Made by a program: the position numbers and the translations under genes. Below the pieces are notes generated by a model that did not search any database, was not told the DNA's origin, and saw nothing but the letters and a program-made list of their open reading frames with translations. DNA of 51,211 nucleotides from JASSUD01 sp031963005 (GTDB lineage Bacteria; Pseudomonadota; Gammaproteobacteria; Burkholderiales; Burkholderiaceae): NCBI GenBank assembly GCA_031963005.1, contig JASSUL010000015.1:1-51211 (forward strand), read 5' to 3'. Shown piece by piece: positions 7,659-16,207 of this stretch; the first letter of the stretch is position 1; the number at the start of each line of letters is the position of its first letter.

Positions 7659-8729
7659 ATGATGCTTTTCTACGTTATTACTGCATTAGCGTACGGTGGA
7701 TTATCGCTGTGGGCATGGCTGCCTGAACGCATGCCGCATCGACTATATGGTGCATGTCCCAAAGGCGTATCTCTCCTATTAGATACCGTGCTGCCTGCTA
7801 TGGCCTTATTGACGCATGGCCTGCTTTTATATGGGACGATTTTTCGCGCAGACGCGATGTTTTTTGGTGTGGCTTTGGCCGCGTCAGCGATGTTGTGGCT
7901 TTGTATGGGGATGTACTGGATCGAGCGTTTTTTCTTTCCATTAGAAGGATTCAGGCGCTTTATTTTTCCGTTAGCCGGTATTGCTTCAGTGTTGCCTGCT
8001 TTCTGTGAAGGGGCGCAGATTTTGCCTTATGCCGCAGCGCCCTTGTTTAAAGCGCATTTTATTATGGCCAATATGGCCAGTGGATTGTTTGCGTTACTGG
8101 CGGTGCATGCGGTGTTAATGTTGGTGATCGAGCATCGTTTACATAGACCCTCCTTATCATTATCACAGTCGCATGAACCGGTTAGAAAAGGACCCTACTG
8201 GATAGATACTTGGTTAGATACTTTACCAGGACTCCTGACACTCGAAAAACTCCTCTTTCGCTTAATTGCTATGGGATGGGTGTTGCTGAGTTTGACCTTG
8301 GCATCCGGCTTTCTGTTTAGTGAGCAGCTGTTTGGACATGCTGTTTTTCTGGATCAAAAAACCTTTTTTTCTCTGACTTCTTGGGGAATGTTCGGCGCTA
8401 TTTTGTTAGGCCGTAGATGGTATGGTTGGCGTGGACGCACTGCGCTGAAATGGGTGCTAGCAGCGTTTGGTATTTTGGTATTGACGTATGTAGGTAGCCG
8501 CTGGGTCAGCTTAGAGCCTGTCCACGATCTCCGCAAAGAGCCCATCTTTGGGGTCGTGCGGTGCTCGGGATCCTCACTGTACTCAAGTACAGTTCTGGTC
8601 CCTGTGCTCCTGCTCCCTCAAATATGGACCCTTTGCGAAAATCGCAAACAGGCTCTAGAACCTGTTTGCGAGGCATCTAAAACCGCTTCTTGGAGGATGG
8701 TGCAAAACCCCCGGTTGCACAAGGCCTAA
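7659..8729 (+). CDS. CcsA/YpjD-like cytochrome c assembly membrane protein with replaced C-terminus
   Basis: A multi-spanning membrane protein of the cytochrome c assembly family (CcsA/HemX/YpjD-like), the small form commonly found near ampD in Burkholderia relatives. The family sequence runs through about eight hydrophobic segments to YVGSRWV near residue 277-283, where homologues normally end within a few residues. The next 70 or so residues are not family sequence: they are read from a 146-bp palindromic element (8512-8657) and its flank, rich in Cys and Ser. The protein is probably still functional with an abnormal tail. The stop lies 39 bases before the preferred ampD start, so the two may be co-transcribed. 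Confidence 0.75.
   Translation: MMLFYVITALAYGGLSLWAWLPERMPHRLYGACPKGVSLLLDTVLPAMALLTHGLLLYGTIFRADAMFFGVALAASAMLWLCMGMYWIERFFFPLEGFRRFIFPLAGIASVLPAFCEGAQILPYAAAPLFKAHFIMANMASGLFALLAVHAVLMLVIEHRLHRPSLSLSQSHEPVRKGPYWIDTWLDTLPGLLTLEKLLFRLIAMGWVLLSLTLASGFLFSEQLFGHAVFLDQKTFFSLTSWGMFGAILLGRRWYGWRGRTALKWVLAAFGILVLTYVGSRWVSLEPVHDLRKEPIFGVVRCSGSSLYSSTVLVPVLLLPQIWTLCENRKQALEPVCEASKTASWRMVQNPRLHKA
8512..8657. repeat. 146-bp imperfect palindromic (MITE/REP-like) element
   Basis: Terminal 10-mers TAGAGCCTGT and ACAGGCTCTA are exact reverse complements. The interior is also roughly palindromic, and the centre holds an 8+8 dyad (ACTGTACT, CA, AGTACAGT). Immediately after it, TAGAACCTGTTTGCGAGG looks like the start of a second, truncated copy. 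It lies in the 3' end of the ccsA-like gene and has been absorbed into the reading frame. No transposase is encoded, so mobility would be in trans. Confidence 0.7.
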
Positions 8730-8768
8730 TCCATGAACAACTCACCCTGCGATCACAAGGAAAAAAAC

Positions 8769-9359
8769 ATGCATGCGCAGCATCCGCCGGCTGAATTTCA
8801 TGTCAATGCGCTAGGGTGGATAGACGCTATCCGGCACGTTATTTCCCCCAATTGCGATGCGCGGCCGGATACCGCGGCGCCGACGATGGTGGTGGTACAC
8901 AATATCAGCCTCCCTCCAGGCCAATTTGGCGGACAAGCGATTAGTGATTTCTTTTGCAATCAATTAGCGCATGATGCGCATCCTTATTACGACCATCTGC
9001 GGGGTGTTTGTGTCTCCGCTCATTTTCTGATTGAGCGCACGGGTCAAGTTGTGCAATTTGTCTCCTGTTTGCAACGCGCTTGGCATGCCGGAGCCTCTTC
9101 TTTTATGGGGCGCGAGCGGTGTAATGATTTTTCAATTGGTATTGAACTAGAGGGGACAGACGATCACCCTTTTGAAAGGGCACAATACAGCGCGCTCAAT
9201 CAGCTAACCACAGCCTTGCTTAAGGCCTATCCTATTGTGCACTGTGTGGGGCATTCCGATATTGCTCCAGAACGCAAAACCGACCCAGGTCCCTATTTTG
9301 ATTGGACGTATTTACAGGAAATCCCTGCGCTACAGGCGCTGCATTTTCCGTTTCAATAA
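8769..9359 (+). CDS. ampD: 1,6-anhydro-N-acetylmuramyl-L-alanine amidase AmpD
   Basis: 196 residues from the ATG at 8769, which has AAGGA seven bases upstream; an in-frame ATG at 8733 would add 12 residues and has no clear ribosome-binding site. AmpD cleaves the stem peptide from anhydro-muropeptides during cytoplasmic peptidoglycan recycling. The zinc ligands are recognisable as His44 (VVHN), His162 (GHSDIAP) and Asp172 (KTDPG), with the conserved Glu126 in GIELEG and Lys170. Full family length. Its retention implies that a peptidoglycan wall is still made and recycled. Same strand as, and just downstream of, the ccsA-like gene. Confidence 0.92.
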   Translation: MHAQHPPAEFHVNALGWIDAIRHVISPNCDARPDTAAPTMVVVHNISLPPGQFGGQAISDFFCNQLAHDAHPYYDHLRGVCVSAHFLIERTGQVVQFVSCLQRAWHAGASSFMGRERCNDFSIGIELEGTDDHPFERAQYSALNQLTTALLKAYPIVHCVGHSDIAPERKTDPGPYFDWTYLQEIPALQALHFPFQ

Positions 9360-9458
9360 CGTATATCCACCATTTTTTGTGCATAGCGAGGCATGGCGGC
9401 CATGCACAACGCTTCATGAAAAATTTTCCCTTGTCTAGTCTTTTGTTTCTAGAAAAAA

Positions 9459-9507
9459 ACACTATAATTTGTGTCTGTTTGAATGGTTGACCACCATATA
9501 TGGTGGT
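9459..9507 (+). promoter_or_regulatory. Two NrdR boxes overlapping a TATAAT promoter element upstream of nrdA
   Basis: Box 1 (9459-9474, ACACTATAATTTGTGT) closely fits the NrdR-box consensus and contains a perfect -10 hexamer TATAAT at 9463-9468. Box 2 (9490-9507, ACCACCATATATGGTGGT) is a perfect 18-bp palindrome. Their centres are 32 bp apart, about three helical turns, as is usual for paired NrdR boxes. NrdR with bound dATP/ATP would cover the promoter and repress nrdAB. The boxes are read directly; regulation is inferred from the family. The nrdR gene itself is not in the window. Confidence 0.85.
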
Positions 9508-9732
9508 TTTGCCTATATCCTTGCTGTAGACGTAATGTGTGCTAGGCCGGCCATCTAGGTCGGCGCTTTGGCCTATGAAAGCCGATTTTTTTGAAAAATA
9601 AACGGTGCCAATAACGCACAGATAGCGCTTTATTATTCTCAGGGTGTTTTACAAAAAACCCCGCAACAGGCTTCCCCCCAGCAAAAGGGGAGCTCCACGA
9701 ACATTATCCATTTTCTTTTTTATTTTTAGCGG
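9508..9732 (+). other. Long structured 5' leader of nrdA
   Basis: If transcription starts just after the TATAAT at 9463, the nrdA message has a leader of roughly 260 bases without a gene. It contains GC-rich complementary segments around 9543-9580 (GGCCGGCC, GGTCGGC, TTTGGCC) and a hairpin near 9668-9693 where a run of C pairs with GGGGAG. I do not recognise a known riboswitch. The leader may tune translation or mRNA stability. Confidence 0.45.
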
Positions 9733-12700
9733 ATGACGCATCTCATGAACGCTTCTACCGATTCCTCTACGATCAAGCCTCTTATAGACCAGTTGGCTTT
9801 TGAAGAGGCGCTAGCGCAGAGCTTATCTACTCAAGCAGCGAATGAAGCCTTGCTGGCTCAGCCCATTACGTTTGCCGATTACAATGTGATTCGGCGTAAT
9901 GGAGCGGTCGTGCCTTTCGAGCCGGCCAAAATTGCGCTAGCCGTGCATAAAGCCTTTTTAGCGGTTCATGCCGCTACCTATGGGGAGCACAGCGCGGAAT
10001 CTGCACGTATCCGTGAACAGGTTGAGCACATTACCCGTTCTGTCGTGCGTGCCTTGTTGCGTAGTCGCTCACACGGGGGTACCTTCCATATTGAAGATAT
10101 CCAAGACCAAGTAGAGTTAGCGCTGATGCGCACCGAGGAGCATCACGTTGCCCGTGCTTATGTGCTGTATCGCGAAAAGCGCACTCAGGCCCGTTTGCAA
10201 GCGCAAGAAGCGCTGCAAGCCCAAGTGGCAGAACAAGCTTCAGGTATACAGGTCACTGACAACGGCGTATTGCGCCCCTTGGATAAATCCGCATTATTAG
10301 AACTGATTACCTCGGCATGTGAGGGGTTGGGGGAATTCGCCAAACCTGAGCCGATCGTGAGTGAGACGATTAAAAATCTCTACGATGGCGTGCCGATGAG
10401 CCAGGTGTATGACTGCGCGATTCTTTCAGCCCGTACCCTGATCGAAAAAGATCCGGTATATAGCCGTGTGGCGGCGCGTATCTTGCTGCACACATTACGC
10501 CGTGAAGTATTACAAGACAATGTTCTCCAAGCACAGATGCACACTCGCTATTCGCAGGCTTTGGCGCGGGCCATTGCACGCGGTATCGAGGTGCAATTGC
10601 TGGACGAGCGTTTGGGGCACTTCGATTTAGCCAAATTAGGTGCAGCACTCGATGCCAGGCGCGATTTACATTTTGGCTATTTGGGCTTGCAAACCCTCTA
10701 TGATCGCTACTTTTTGCATCATGAAGGCACGCGTATTGAGCTGCCTCAAGTATTCTTTATGCGCGTAGCCATGGGGCTAGCGTTGAATGAAACCGATCGA
10801 GAAGCGCGTGCGATCGAGTTTTATAACGTGCTCTCCAGCTTTGATTTTATGAGCTCGACGCCGACCCTCTTTAATGCCGGTACGCGTCGTGCGCAGCTCT
10901 CTTCTTGCTATTTGACCACGGTACCTGATGATCTAGAAGGGATCTACGAATCGCTGAAAGAAAATGCCTTGCTTTCCAAATTTGCAGGAGGCTTAGGCAA
11001 TGACTGGACGCCTGTGCGCGCATTAGGTTCGCATATCAAAGGAACCAATGGGAAATCGCAAGGAGTGGTTCCTTTCTTAAAAGTGGTCAATGACACCGCG
11101 GTTGCCGTGAACCAAGGCGGGAAGCGTAAAGGTGCGGTCTGTGCTTATCTCGAAACCTGGCATTTAGATATCGAAGAGTTTCTCGAATTGCGTAAAAATA
11201 CCGGGGATGATCGCCGTCGTACGCACGATATGAATACGTCGAACTGGATTCCTGATTTATTTATGAAGCGCGTAATGGAAGAGGGGGAATGGACGCTCTT
11301 TTCTCCATCAGATTGCCCAGATTTGCATGATCTCTATGGCGCAGAGTTTGAGGTCGCGTATACCAAATATGAGGCCCGTGCAGCACGCGGAGAAATGCGT
11401 ATTTTCAAAAAAGTGCCTGCCTTACAAATATGGCGCAAAATGCTTGGGATGCTGTTTGAAACCGGCCATCCTTGGATTACCTTCAAAGATCCTTGCAACC
11501 TGCGCTCTCCTCAGCAGCATAAAGGCGTAGTGCATTCTTCGAATCTGTGTACAGAAATTACCCTCAATACCAATGAAGAAGAAATCGCCGTATGTAATCT
11601 CGGTTCGATTAATCTCGTTGCCCATTTAATACCGGATGCGGGGCCGCACCAGGTAGCTGCAGGCACGAGAATCGGGGCGCAGGTCCTCAATCATGAAAAA
11701 CTGAAAAAGACGATTCGCACCGCGATGCGTATGCTCGACAACGTCATTGATTTGAACTATTACGCCGTAGAAAAAGCCCGCAACTCCAATCTGAAACATC
11801 GCCCCATTGGATTGGGCATTATGGGCTTTCAAGACTGCTTGCACCAGCTGCGCGTACCTTATGCGTCGGTCGATGCGGTGGAGTTCGCAGATCGTTCGAT
11901 GGAAACCATTTGCTATTACGCGTATTCCGCTTCTTCAGAATTAGCGCGTGAGCGCGGATGCTATTCGACCTATAAAGGTTCTTTATGGGATCGCGGCATT
12001 ATCGGCCAAGATTCGATTGCACTCTTAGAAGCCGCTCGTAAAGGGTATTTAGACGTAGACAGATCGAGCAGCTTAGATTGGAATGCCTTGCGCGCGAAGA
12101 TTGCCGCGCATGGCATGCGTAATTCAAACTGTATCGCGATAGCGCCGACGGCAACGATTTCAAACATCATTGGCGTATCTGCTTGTATTGAGCCGACTTT
12201 CCAAAATCTCTTTGTCAAATCGAATTTGTCTGGAGAGTTCACGGTGATCAATGAGTACCTCGTGCGAGACCTCAAAGCGCGTGGCTTATGGGATGAAGTG
12301 ATGGTCGCCGATCTGAAGTATTTTGACGGCGCCTTAGGCCGCATTGATCGCATTCCGGAAGATTTGCGCACCCTCTATGCAACGGCTTTTGAAATGGATC
12401 CCACCTGGCTCGTAGAAGCGGCGTCCAGACGTCAAAAATGGATCGATCAAGCGCAATCCTTGAATATTTATATGGGCGGCGCCTCTGGCAAAAAACTCGA
12501 TGAGATCTACAAATTAGCCTGGAAGCGTGGCCTGAAAACCACCTACTACTTACGCACTATGGGGGCGACTCATGTTGAAAAATCTACGGTCGCTAAAGGG
12601 GTTTTAAATTCCGTATCTGCCACATCTGCTGCAGGAAATGCCCAGAGCGAGGGTCAAAGTGCCCCTGCTGCTGCATCGCAAGATGAATTCGCAGGACCAG

Positions 12701-12756
12701 CATGTTTTTTGAGACCAGGAGACCCGGGTTTTGAAGAGTGTGAGGCCTGTCAATAA
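9733..12756 (+). CDS. nrdA: Class Ia ribonucleoside-diphosphate reductase, alpha subunit
   Basis: 1007 residues, the long form typical of Burkholderia relatives rather than the 761 of E. coli. An ATP-cone spans about 50-150. Redox pair Cys392 (SSCYLTT) and Cys621 (AVCNLGS); thiyl-radical Cys606 within NLCTE, flanked by Asn604 and Glu608; the radical-transfer Tyr pair is in KTTYYLRT. The C-terminal tail ends in CEACQ, the swinging dithiol that re-reduces the active site. It reduces NDPs to dNDPs with NrdB. The ATP-cone implies dATP feedback inhibition. nrdB follows after 122 bases on the same strand, and paired NrdR boxes precede the gene. Confidence 0.96.
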   Translation: MTHLMNASTDSSTIKPLIDQLAFEEALAQSLSTQAANEALLAQPITFADYNVIRRNGAVVPFEPAKIALAVHKAFLAVHAATYGEHSAESARIREQVEHITRSVVRALLRSRSHGGTFHIEDIQDQVELALMRTEEHHVARAYVLYREKRTQARLQAQEALQAQVAEQASGIQVTDNGVLRPLDKSALLELITSACEGLGEFAKPEPIVSETIKNLYDGVPMSQVYDCAILSARTLIEKDPVYSRVAARILLHTLRREVLQDNVLQAQMHTRYSQALARAIARGIEVQLLDERLGHFDLAKLGAALDARRDLHFGYLGLQTLYDRYFLHHEGTRIELPQVFFMRVAMGLALNETDREARAIEFYNVLSSFDFMSSTPTLFNAGTRRAQLSSCYLTTVPDDLEGIYESLKENALLSKFAGGLGNDWTPVRALGSHIKGTNGKSQGVVPFLKVVNDTAVAVNQGGKRKGAVCAYLETWHLDIEEFLELRKNTGDDRRRTHDMNTSNWIPDLFMKRVMEEGEWTLFSPSDCPDLHDLYGAEFEVAYTKYEARAARGEMRIFKKVPALQIWRKMLGMLFETGHPWITFKDPCNLRSPQQHKGVVHSSNLCTEITLNTNEEEIAVCNLGSINLVAHLIPDAGPHQVAAGTRIGAQVLNHEKLKKTIRTAMRMLDNVIDLNYYAVEKARNSNLKHRPIGLGIMGFQDCLHQLRVPYASVDAVEFADRSMETICYYAYSASSELARERGCYSTYKGSLWDRGIIGQDSIALLEAARKGYLDVDRSSSLDWNALRAKIAAHGMRNSNCIAIAPTATISNIIGVSACIEPTFQNLFVKSNLSGEFTVINEYLVRDLKARGLWDEVMVADLKYFDGALGRIDRIPEDLRTLYATAFEMDPTWLVEAASRRQKWIDQAQSLNIYMGGASGKKLDEIYKLAWKRGLKTTYYLRTMGATHVEKSTVAKGVLNSVSATSAAGNAQSEGQSAPAAASQDEFAGPACFLRPGDPGFEECEACQ

Positions 12757-12878
12757 ACTGGGAATCGCTACAAAAGCAGATTGCACAATCCCTATCCGTG
12801 ATGAGGACCCTACCCACTCGGAAAGGCGCAATCTGCATCCTCACCCGCCACCGATTAAGCATATAGCCAGGAAATACC

Positions 12879-14009
12879 ATGAGTTCAACGCTGAATTGGG
12901 ACGAAACCCCAACTGCCTCCGCTGCGAAAGAAACAGAATCGCCTGCCTCTCTATCGTCCGATCACACCTTGGCCTCGTCTGCCGAGCAGACTTCCCGCGT
13001 GAAGGCTATCGATAAGCGCATTATTAATGGCAAAACTGATGTAAACCAACTCGTGCCCATCAAATACAAATGGGCTTGGGAGAAATACCTTGCGGGCTGT
13101 TCTAATCACTGGATGCCGCAAGAAATTAATATGTCTCGCGACATTGCCTTATGGAAAGATCCCCAGGGTTTGACCGACGATGAGCGCCGTCTCGTAAAGC
13201 GCAACTTAGGTTTTTTTGTGACCGCGGATTCCTTGGCGGCCAATAATATTGTGTTGGGGATTTATCGCTTTATTACTGCGCCCGAATGCCGTCAATTTTT
13301 GCTTTTTCAGGCATTTAATGAAGCGGTGCACACGCACTCTTACCAGTACATTGTCGAGTCGCTGGGATTGGACGAAGCAGAAATTTTCAATGCTTACCAT
13401 GAAGTCGACTCGATTCGCGCTAAAGACGAATTCCTGCTTTCTTTTATCGCTCCCCTCACGGACCCTAGCTTTCAAACAGGGACTTTAGAAACAGATCAAA
13501 CCTTACTCAAATCGCTCATCGTATTTGCCTGTGTGATGGAAGGCTTGTTCTTTTATGTAGGGTTTACCCAAATTCTCGCACTAGGCCGTCAAAATAAAAT
13601 GACAGGTTCGGCGGAACAATATCAATACATCCTGAGAGATGAATCTTTACACTGTAATTTTGGTATCGATTTGATTAACCAGATTAAACTAGAAAATCCC
13701 TCGCTGTGGACCGCGGAATTTCGACAAGAAGTGGCGGAGATCTTTAAAAAAGCAGTCGATTTAGAATATCGTTATGCCGAAGACACGATGCCACGTGGCG
13801 TCTTGGGGCTTAATGCCGCGATGTTTAAAAGCTATTTACGCTTTATTTGTAACCGCCGCTGCATGCAAATTGGTTTGGATGTGCTTTTCCCCAATGAAGA
13901 GAATCCCTTCCCTTGGATGAGCGAGATGATCGATCTGAAAAAAGAGCGTAATTTCTTCGAAACCCGCGTCATTGAATATCAGACGGGCGGTACGCTCAAT
14001 TGGGAGTAA
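12879..14009 (+). CDS. nrdB: Class Ia ribonucleoside-diphosphate reductase, beta subunit
   Basis: 376 residues. The ferritin-like metal ligands are in place: Asp117, Glu148, His151, Glu221, Glu255 and His258. The EAVHTHSY segment keeps Tyr155 at the radical position, so this is a tyrosyl-radical enzyme and not a chlamydial-type Phe-containing class Ic subunit, although the surrounding sequence resembles that branch. The first 45 residues form a Ser/Glu-rich extension. It generates the radical passed to NrdA. Probably co-transcribed with nrdA; the 122-base spacer can form long-range base pairs (see findings). Confidence 0.95.
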   Translation: MSSTLNWDETPTASAAKETESPASLSSDHTLASSAEQTSRVKAIDKRIINGKTDVNQLVPIKYKWAWEKYLAGCSNHWMPQEINMSRDIALWKDPQGLTDDERRLVKRNLGFFVTADSLAANNIVLGIYRFITAPECRQFLLFQAFNEAVHTHSYQYIVESLGLDEAEIFNAYHEVDSIRAKDEFLLSFIAPLTDPSFQTGTLETDQTLLKSLIVFACVMEGLFFYVGFTQILALGRQNKMTGSAEQYQYILRDESLHCNFGIDLINQIKLENPSLWTAEFRQEVAEIFKKAVDLEYRYAEDTMPRGVLGLNAAMFKSYLRFICNRRCMQIGLDVLFPNEENPFPWMSEMIDLKKERNFFETRVIEYQTGGTLNWE

Positions 14010-14126
14010 AAACCCTTTTAAAGTGATTGGCCCCCTTGATTCAAGATTGCTCGAGCGATATATTTTTCCACTTTAGAAGTGTCTTTTTTGTAGCGCCTAG
14101 GGATTATTGATCAAGGAGGCCATTCA

Positions 14127-14798
14127 ATGGCAAAAATAGCGTCGACAGGGACAACACAAACCGCGCAAAAAGAAGCAAAAAAGGAGCCCTCTAAAACAAA
14201 AGCCACTGCTTCTAAAGTAGTCACGCCTCAAAAAGCATCTTTAAAATCAGGCGTTACTAAAAAGCGCGTAGCTGCATCGCAGTCACCGGCTGTTTCTAAA
14301 CCTGTTGCTCAACCCGTAGAGACCAAGAAAAAAGCCAGCGCCGAGCTTGCTGCTAAAAATGACGTGGTGCATAAGATGGTCAACGCGATTATCGATGCTG
14401 TAACGCATACGATCACGCAAGCCCTCGCAGGGGCAGCCGCAGAGATCGCGGTGATTGCCAAAAACGCTATTACGCAAGCGGAAGCGGCAGAAGTAAATGA
14501 CCTTTTGAATCCTACGCCGAATACTTCAGCACAAGAAACACGCTCGAAAACAAGCACAGTCGATGATCATGAGCCAAAGACAACCGCCTCACGCGTAAAA
14601 AAAATGCCCATACAAGGCCAAGAAAAAACGGCGAAAAAGGTCAGCACGCAAAAAGCAGCCGCGCGCACGCCTACAAAAGGAAGTTCTACGGTTAAAAAAG
14701 GCGCCTCTAAAAAGAAAAAAGCAAGCGCTTCACAAGGCGTACGCACAACGCTAGCCCCTGATGCTCCGTGGCCTTTCCCAATTCATAAAAGACCGTAA
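14127..14798 (+). CDS. Lys/Ala-rich histone H1-like protein
   Basis: 223 residues dominated by Lys, Ala, Thr and Ser. Two basic arms (about 1-75 and 145-205, many AKK, KKA and SKK steps) flank a less charged helical centre (about 80-130: VHKMVNAIIDAVTHTITQAL, then an Ala-rich stretch). This resembles the bacterial histone H1/Hc1-like nucleoid proteins found in Burkholderia relatives, often after nrdB. DNA binding and compaction is the expected role, driven by composition rather than a fold. The hydrophobic centre alternatively suggests a phasin-like helix. A strong AAGGAGG ribosome-binding site precedes the start, pointing to high expression. Confidence 0.65.
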   Translation: MAKIASTGTTQTAQKEAKKEPSKTKATASKVVTPQKASLKSGVTKKRVAASQSPAVSKPVAQPVETKKKASAELAAKNDVVHKMVNAIIDAVTHTITQALAGAAAEIAVIAKNAITQAEAAEVNDLLNPTPNTSAQETRSKTSTVDDHEPKTTASRVKKMPIQGQEKTAKKVSTQKAAARTPTKGSSTVKKGASKKKKASASQGVRTTLAPDAPWPFPIHKRP

Positions 14799-14809
14799 TA
14801 GACAAAAAA

Positions 14810-14848
14810 ATAACGCAAGCCGCCCTTTATGGGCAAAGCTTGCGTTAT
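14810..14848. terminator. Hairpin between convergent genes
   Basis: Arms 14810-14820 and 14838-14848 are exact 11-base complements, with an inner GCCC/GGGC step. On the minus strand a run of seven T follows directly, giving a good intrinsic terminator for the minus-strand gene ending at 15035. On the plus strand, after the histone-like gene, the T-run is poor. Confidence 0.7.
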
Positions 14849-15034
14849 ATCGTTGCGAGAGTAGAGCTGTAGCAAGAAGTATAATGCTTTAGCAGTACGA
14901 AGGGCCTTGCAACTATAGGAGAGCTGCAGAGCCTAGTATATTAAGCTCCGCATGGGCTTCCTTACTTTTTAGGCATTCCCTTAACGACGGCATCCAAGAT
15001 CATGCTTCCAAGCGGGATCTTGGGTGCTGCTGTA

Positions 15035-15784
15035 CTATATATTTTCGTCTGCGTTTTCAATCTGTTCTGAACTGCCGCTTGCGGACTGTTTCACTTCGTG
15101 CTGTTCTGAACCGCCGCTTGTGGACTGTTTCACTTCAATCTGTTCTGAACTGCCGCTTGTGGACTGTTCCACTTCATTCTGTTCTGAACTGTTGCTTGTT
15201 TCTTCCAACGGCTTGGTGTTCTGCAGGTTGCTTACTTTGCTGCTTTTAAATAGAGAAAGAATAAAGCCAAATGCTGATTTAACAGCTCCCCATGCTGCAT
15301 GCAATTTTGTACTCCAATTCTGGCCGAAATTAGATAGTCTCGCCTTAACGCGTTGCCATTTGGTTTGCTCATTTCGTTTTATTTGTTCTGCGGTTATATC
15401 TATTTCGTCAGAATTTGAATCATCGTTTTCTGCGCCTTCTACTGCCCCAGTATTAGGAATAGGCAGGGGACTAGCAACGACAACTGGAGCTTCTGGTGTC
15501 GATCCCGTTTGCGAAGAGGAGCCAACAGTTCCACTAGTTCCTTCATTTTTGCTTGTAGTTTGCACGTCGTCTACATTGCTACTGTCTTTAAGTCCTGCTG
15601 GAGGCGTAAAAAATTCTACGGCATCCCCTTTTGGGTGCTGCTGAGTAGCGTTTGTTGTTCCGCCTGGCGTTTCTTGGTCGAGTTGAGGAGCTGGAGGCGC
15701 CTCCCCATCTAGTGGGTGTTGGACTGGGGCGTTATGGAGAGAAGGAGTAGGGCTGTTCTGGACAGAAGAAGTAGGGCTTGTCAT
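15035..15784 (-). CDS. Low-complexity protein with C-terminal 13-residue repeats
   Basis: Not recognised. 249 residues. The N-terminal 140 are rich in Pro, Ser, Thr, Gly and Asn and probably disordered. A basic, Trp-containing helical region (about 145-185, with KARLSNFGQNW and AWGAVKSAFGFILSLFK) could be amphipathic and membrane-binding. The C-terminus has 3.6 copies of a 13-residue repeat of the form SSEQxEVKQSTSG, ending in an acidic tail. No signal peptide. Disorder plus tandem repeats plus one amphipathic helix resembles secreted effector-type proteins; function unknown. Confidence 0.6.
   Translation of the reverse strand: MTSPTSSVQNSPTPSLHNAPVQHPLDGEAPPAPQLDQETPGGTTNATQQHPKGDAVEFFTPPAGLKDSSNVDDVQTTSKNEGTSGTVGSSSQTGSTPEAPVVVASPLPIPNTGAVEGAENDDSNSDEIDITAEQIKRNEQTKWQRVKARLSNFGQNWSTKLHAAWGAVKSAFGFILSLFKSSKVSNLQNTKPLEETSNSSEQNEVEQSTSGSSEQIEVKQSTSGGSEQHEVKQSASGSSEQIENADENI
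15062..15197 (-). repeat. 39-bp tandem repeat, about 3.6 copies
   Basis: Units start at 15062, 15101, 15140 and 15179, the last one partial. They are nearly identical (a few substitutions per unit) and keep the reading frame of the gene at 15035-15784, each coding 13 residues. Copy number could vary by slippage without breaking the frame. Confidence 0.9.
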
Positions 15785-16147
15785 AACTAAATTCTCTTAT
15801 AAAAATCAAAAGGGCAGGGCTACCCATTTGGGGCAATTCCCATTCCTGAATAGGATAAGTATTATTACTGAGTTCAGAATATTATCACAGCAGTTTGCTT
15901 ATACAACACAGTTTGTATAGATAACTTATTTTTGCTGTCATGCTTTTGCCCTATGCGAAGTGTGGCAAGAGCGAGATAGAAAAAAGTATATTTTTGCCCC
16001 CTCTTCAGGCCGATACTATAACTCACCACAGAAAACACTATACTTTACATACCAGAAAAGCTTGCTTTTTAGAGTTTTGGGTTGAGCCAGCTTTTTAAAT
16101 GTACAGGGGCACTCTGATACTTATCTATCAGATAAAGGGGTATAAAA
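15785..16147. other. Intergenic stretch without a gene
   Basis: About 360 AT-rich bases. No open frame of note. A dyad TATACAA...TTGTATA (15900-15906 and 15913-15919) could be an operator or part of a promoter for the minus-strand gene at 15784. Nothing else is recognisable. Confidence 0.5.
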
Positions 16148-16177
16148 AAGGGTGAAAAACCGCATTTTTTCACCCTT
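16148..16177 (-). terminator. Intrinsic terminator after the lipoprotein gene
   Basis: On the minus strand GGGTGAAAAA pairs with TTTTTCACCC around a 6-base loop and is followed by a T-run. It lies 30 bases after the stop of the glycine-zipper lipoprotein gene. Confidence 0.88.
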
Positions 16178-16207
16178 AAAAATTTTCAAACGCCATACCT
16201 CGCGCAA

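Noticed and set aside
9508..9732. Cobalamin or other known riboswitch upstream of nrdA.
   Set aside because: No recognisable conserved core of a known class; the class Ia enzyme does not need cobalamin.
12879..14009. nrdB as a chlamydial-type class Ic (tyrosine-less) subunit, suggested by the EAVHTHS segment.
   Set aside because: The radical position is Tyr155 (EAVHTHSY) and the first metal ligand is Asp117, so the tyrosyl-radical class Ia assignment holds.
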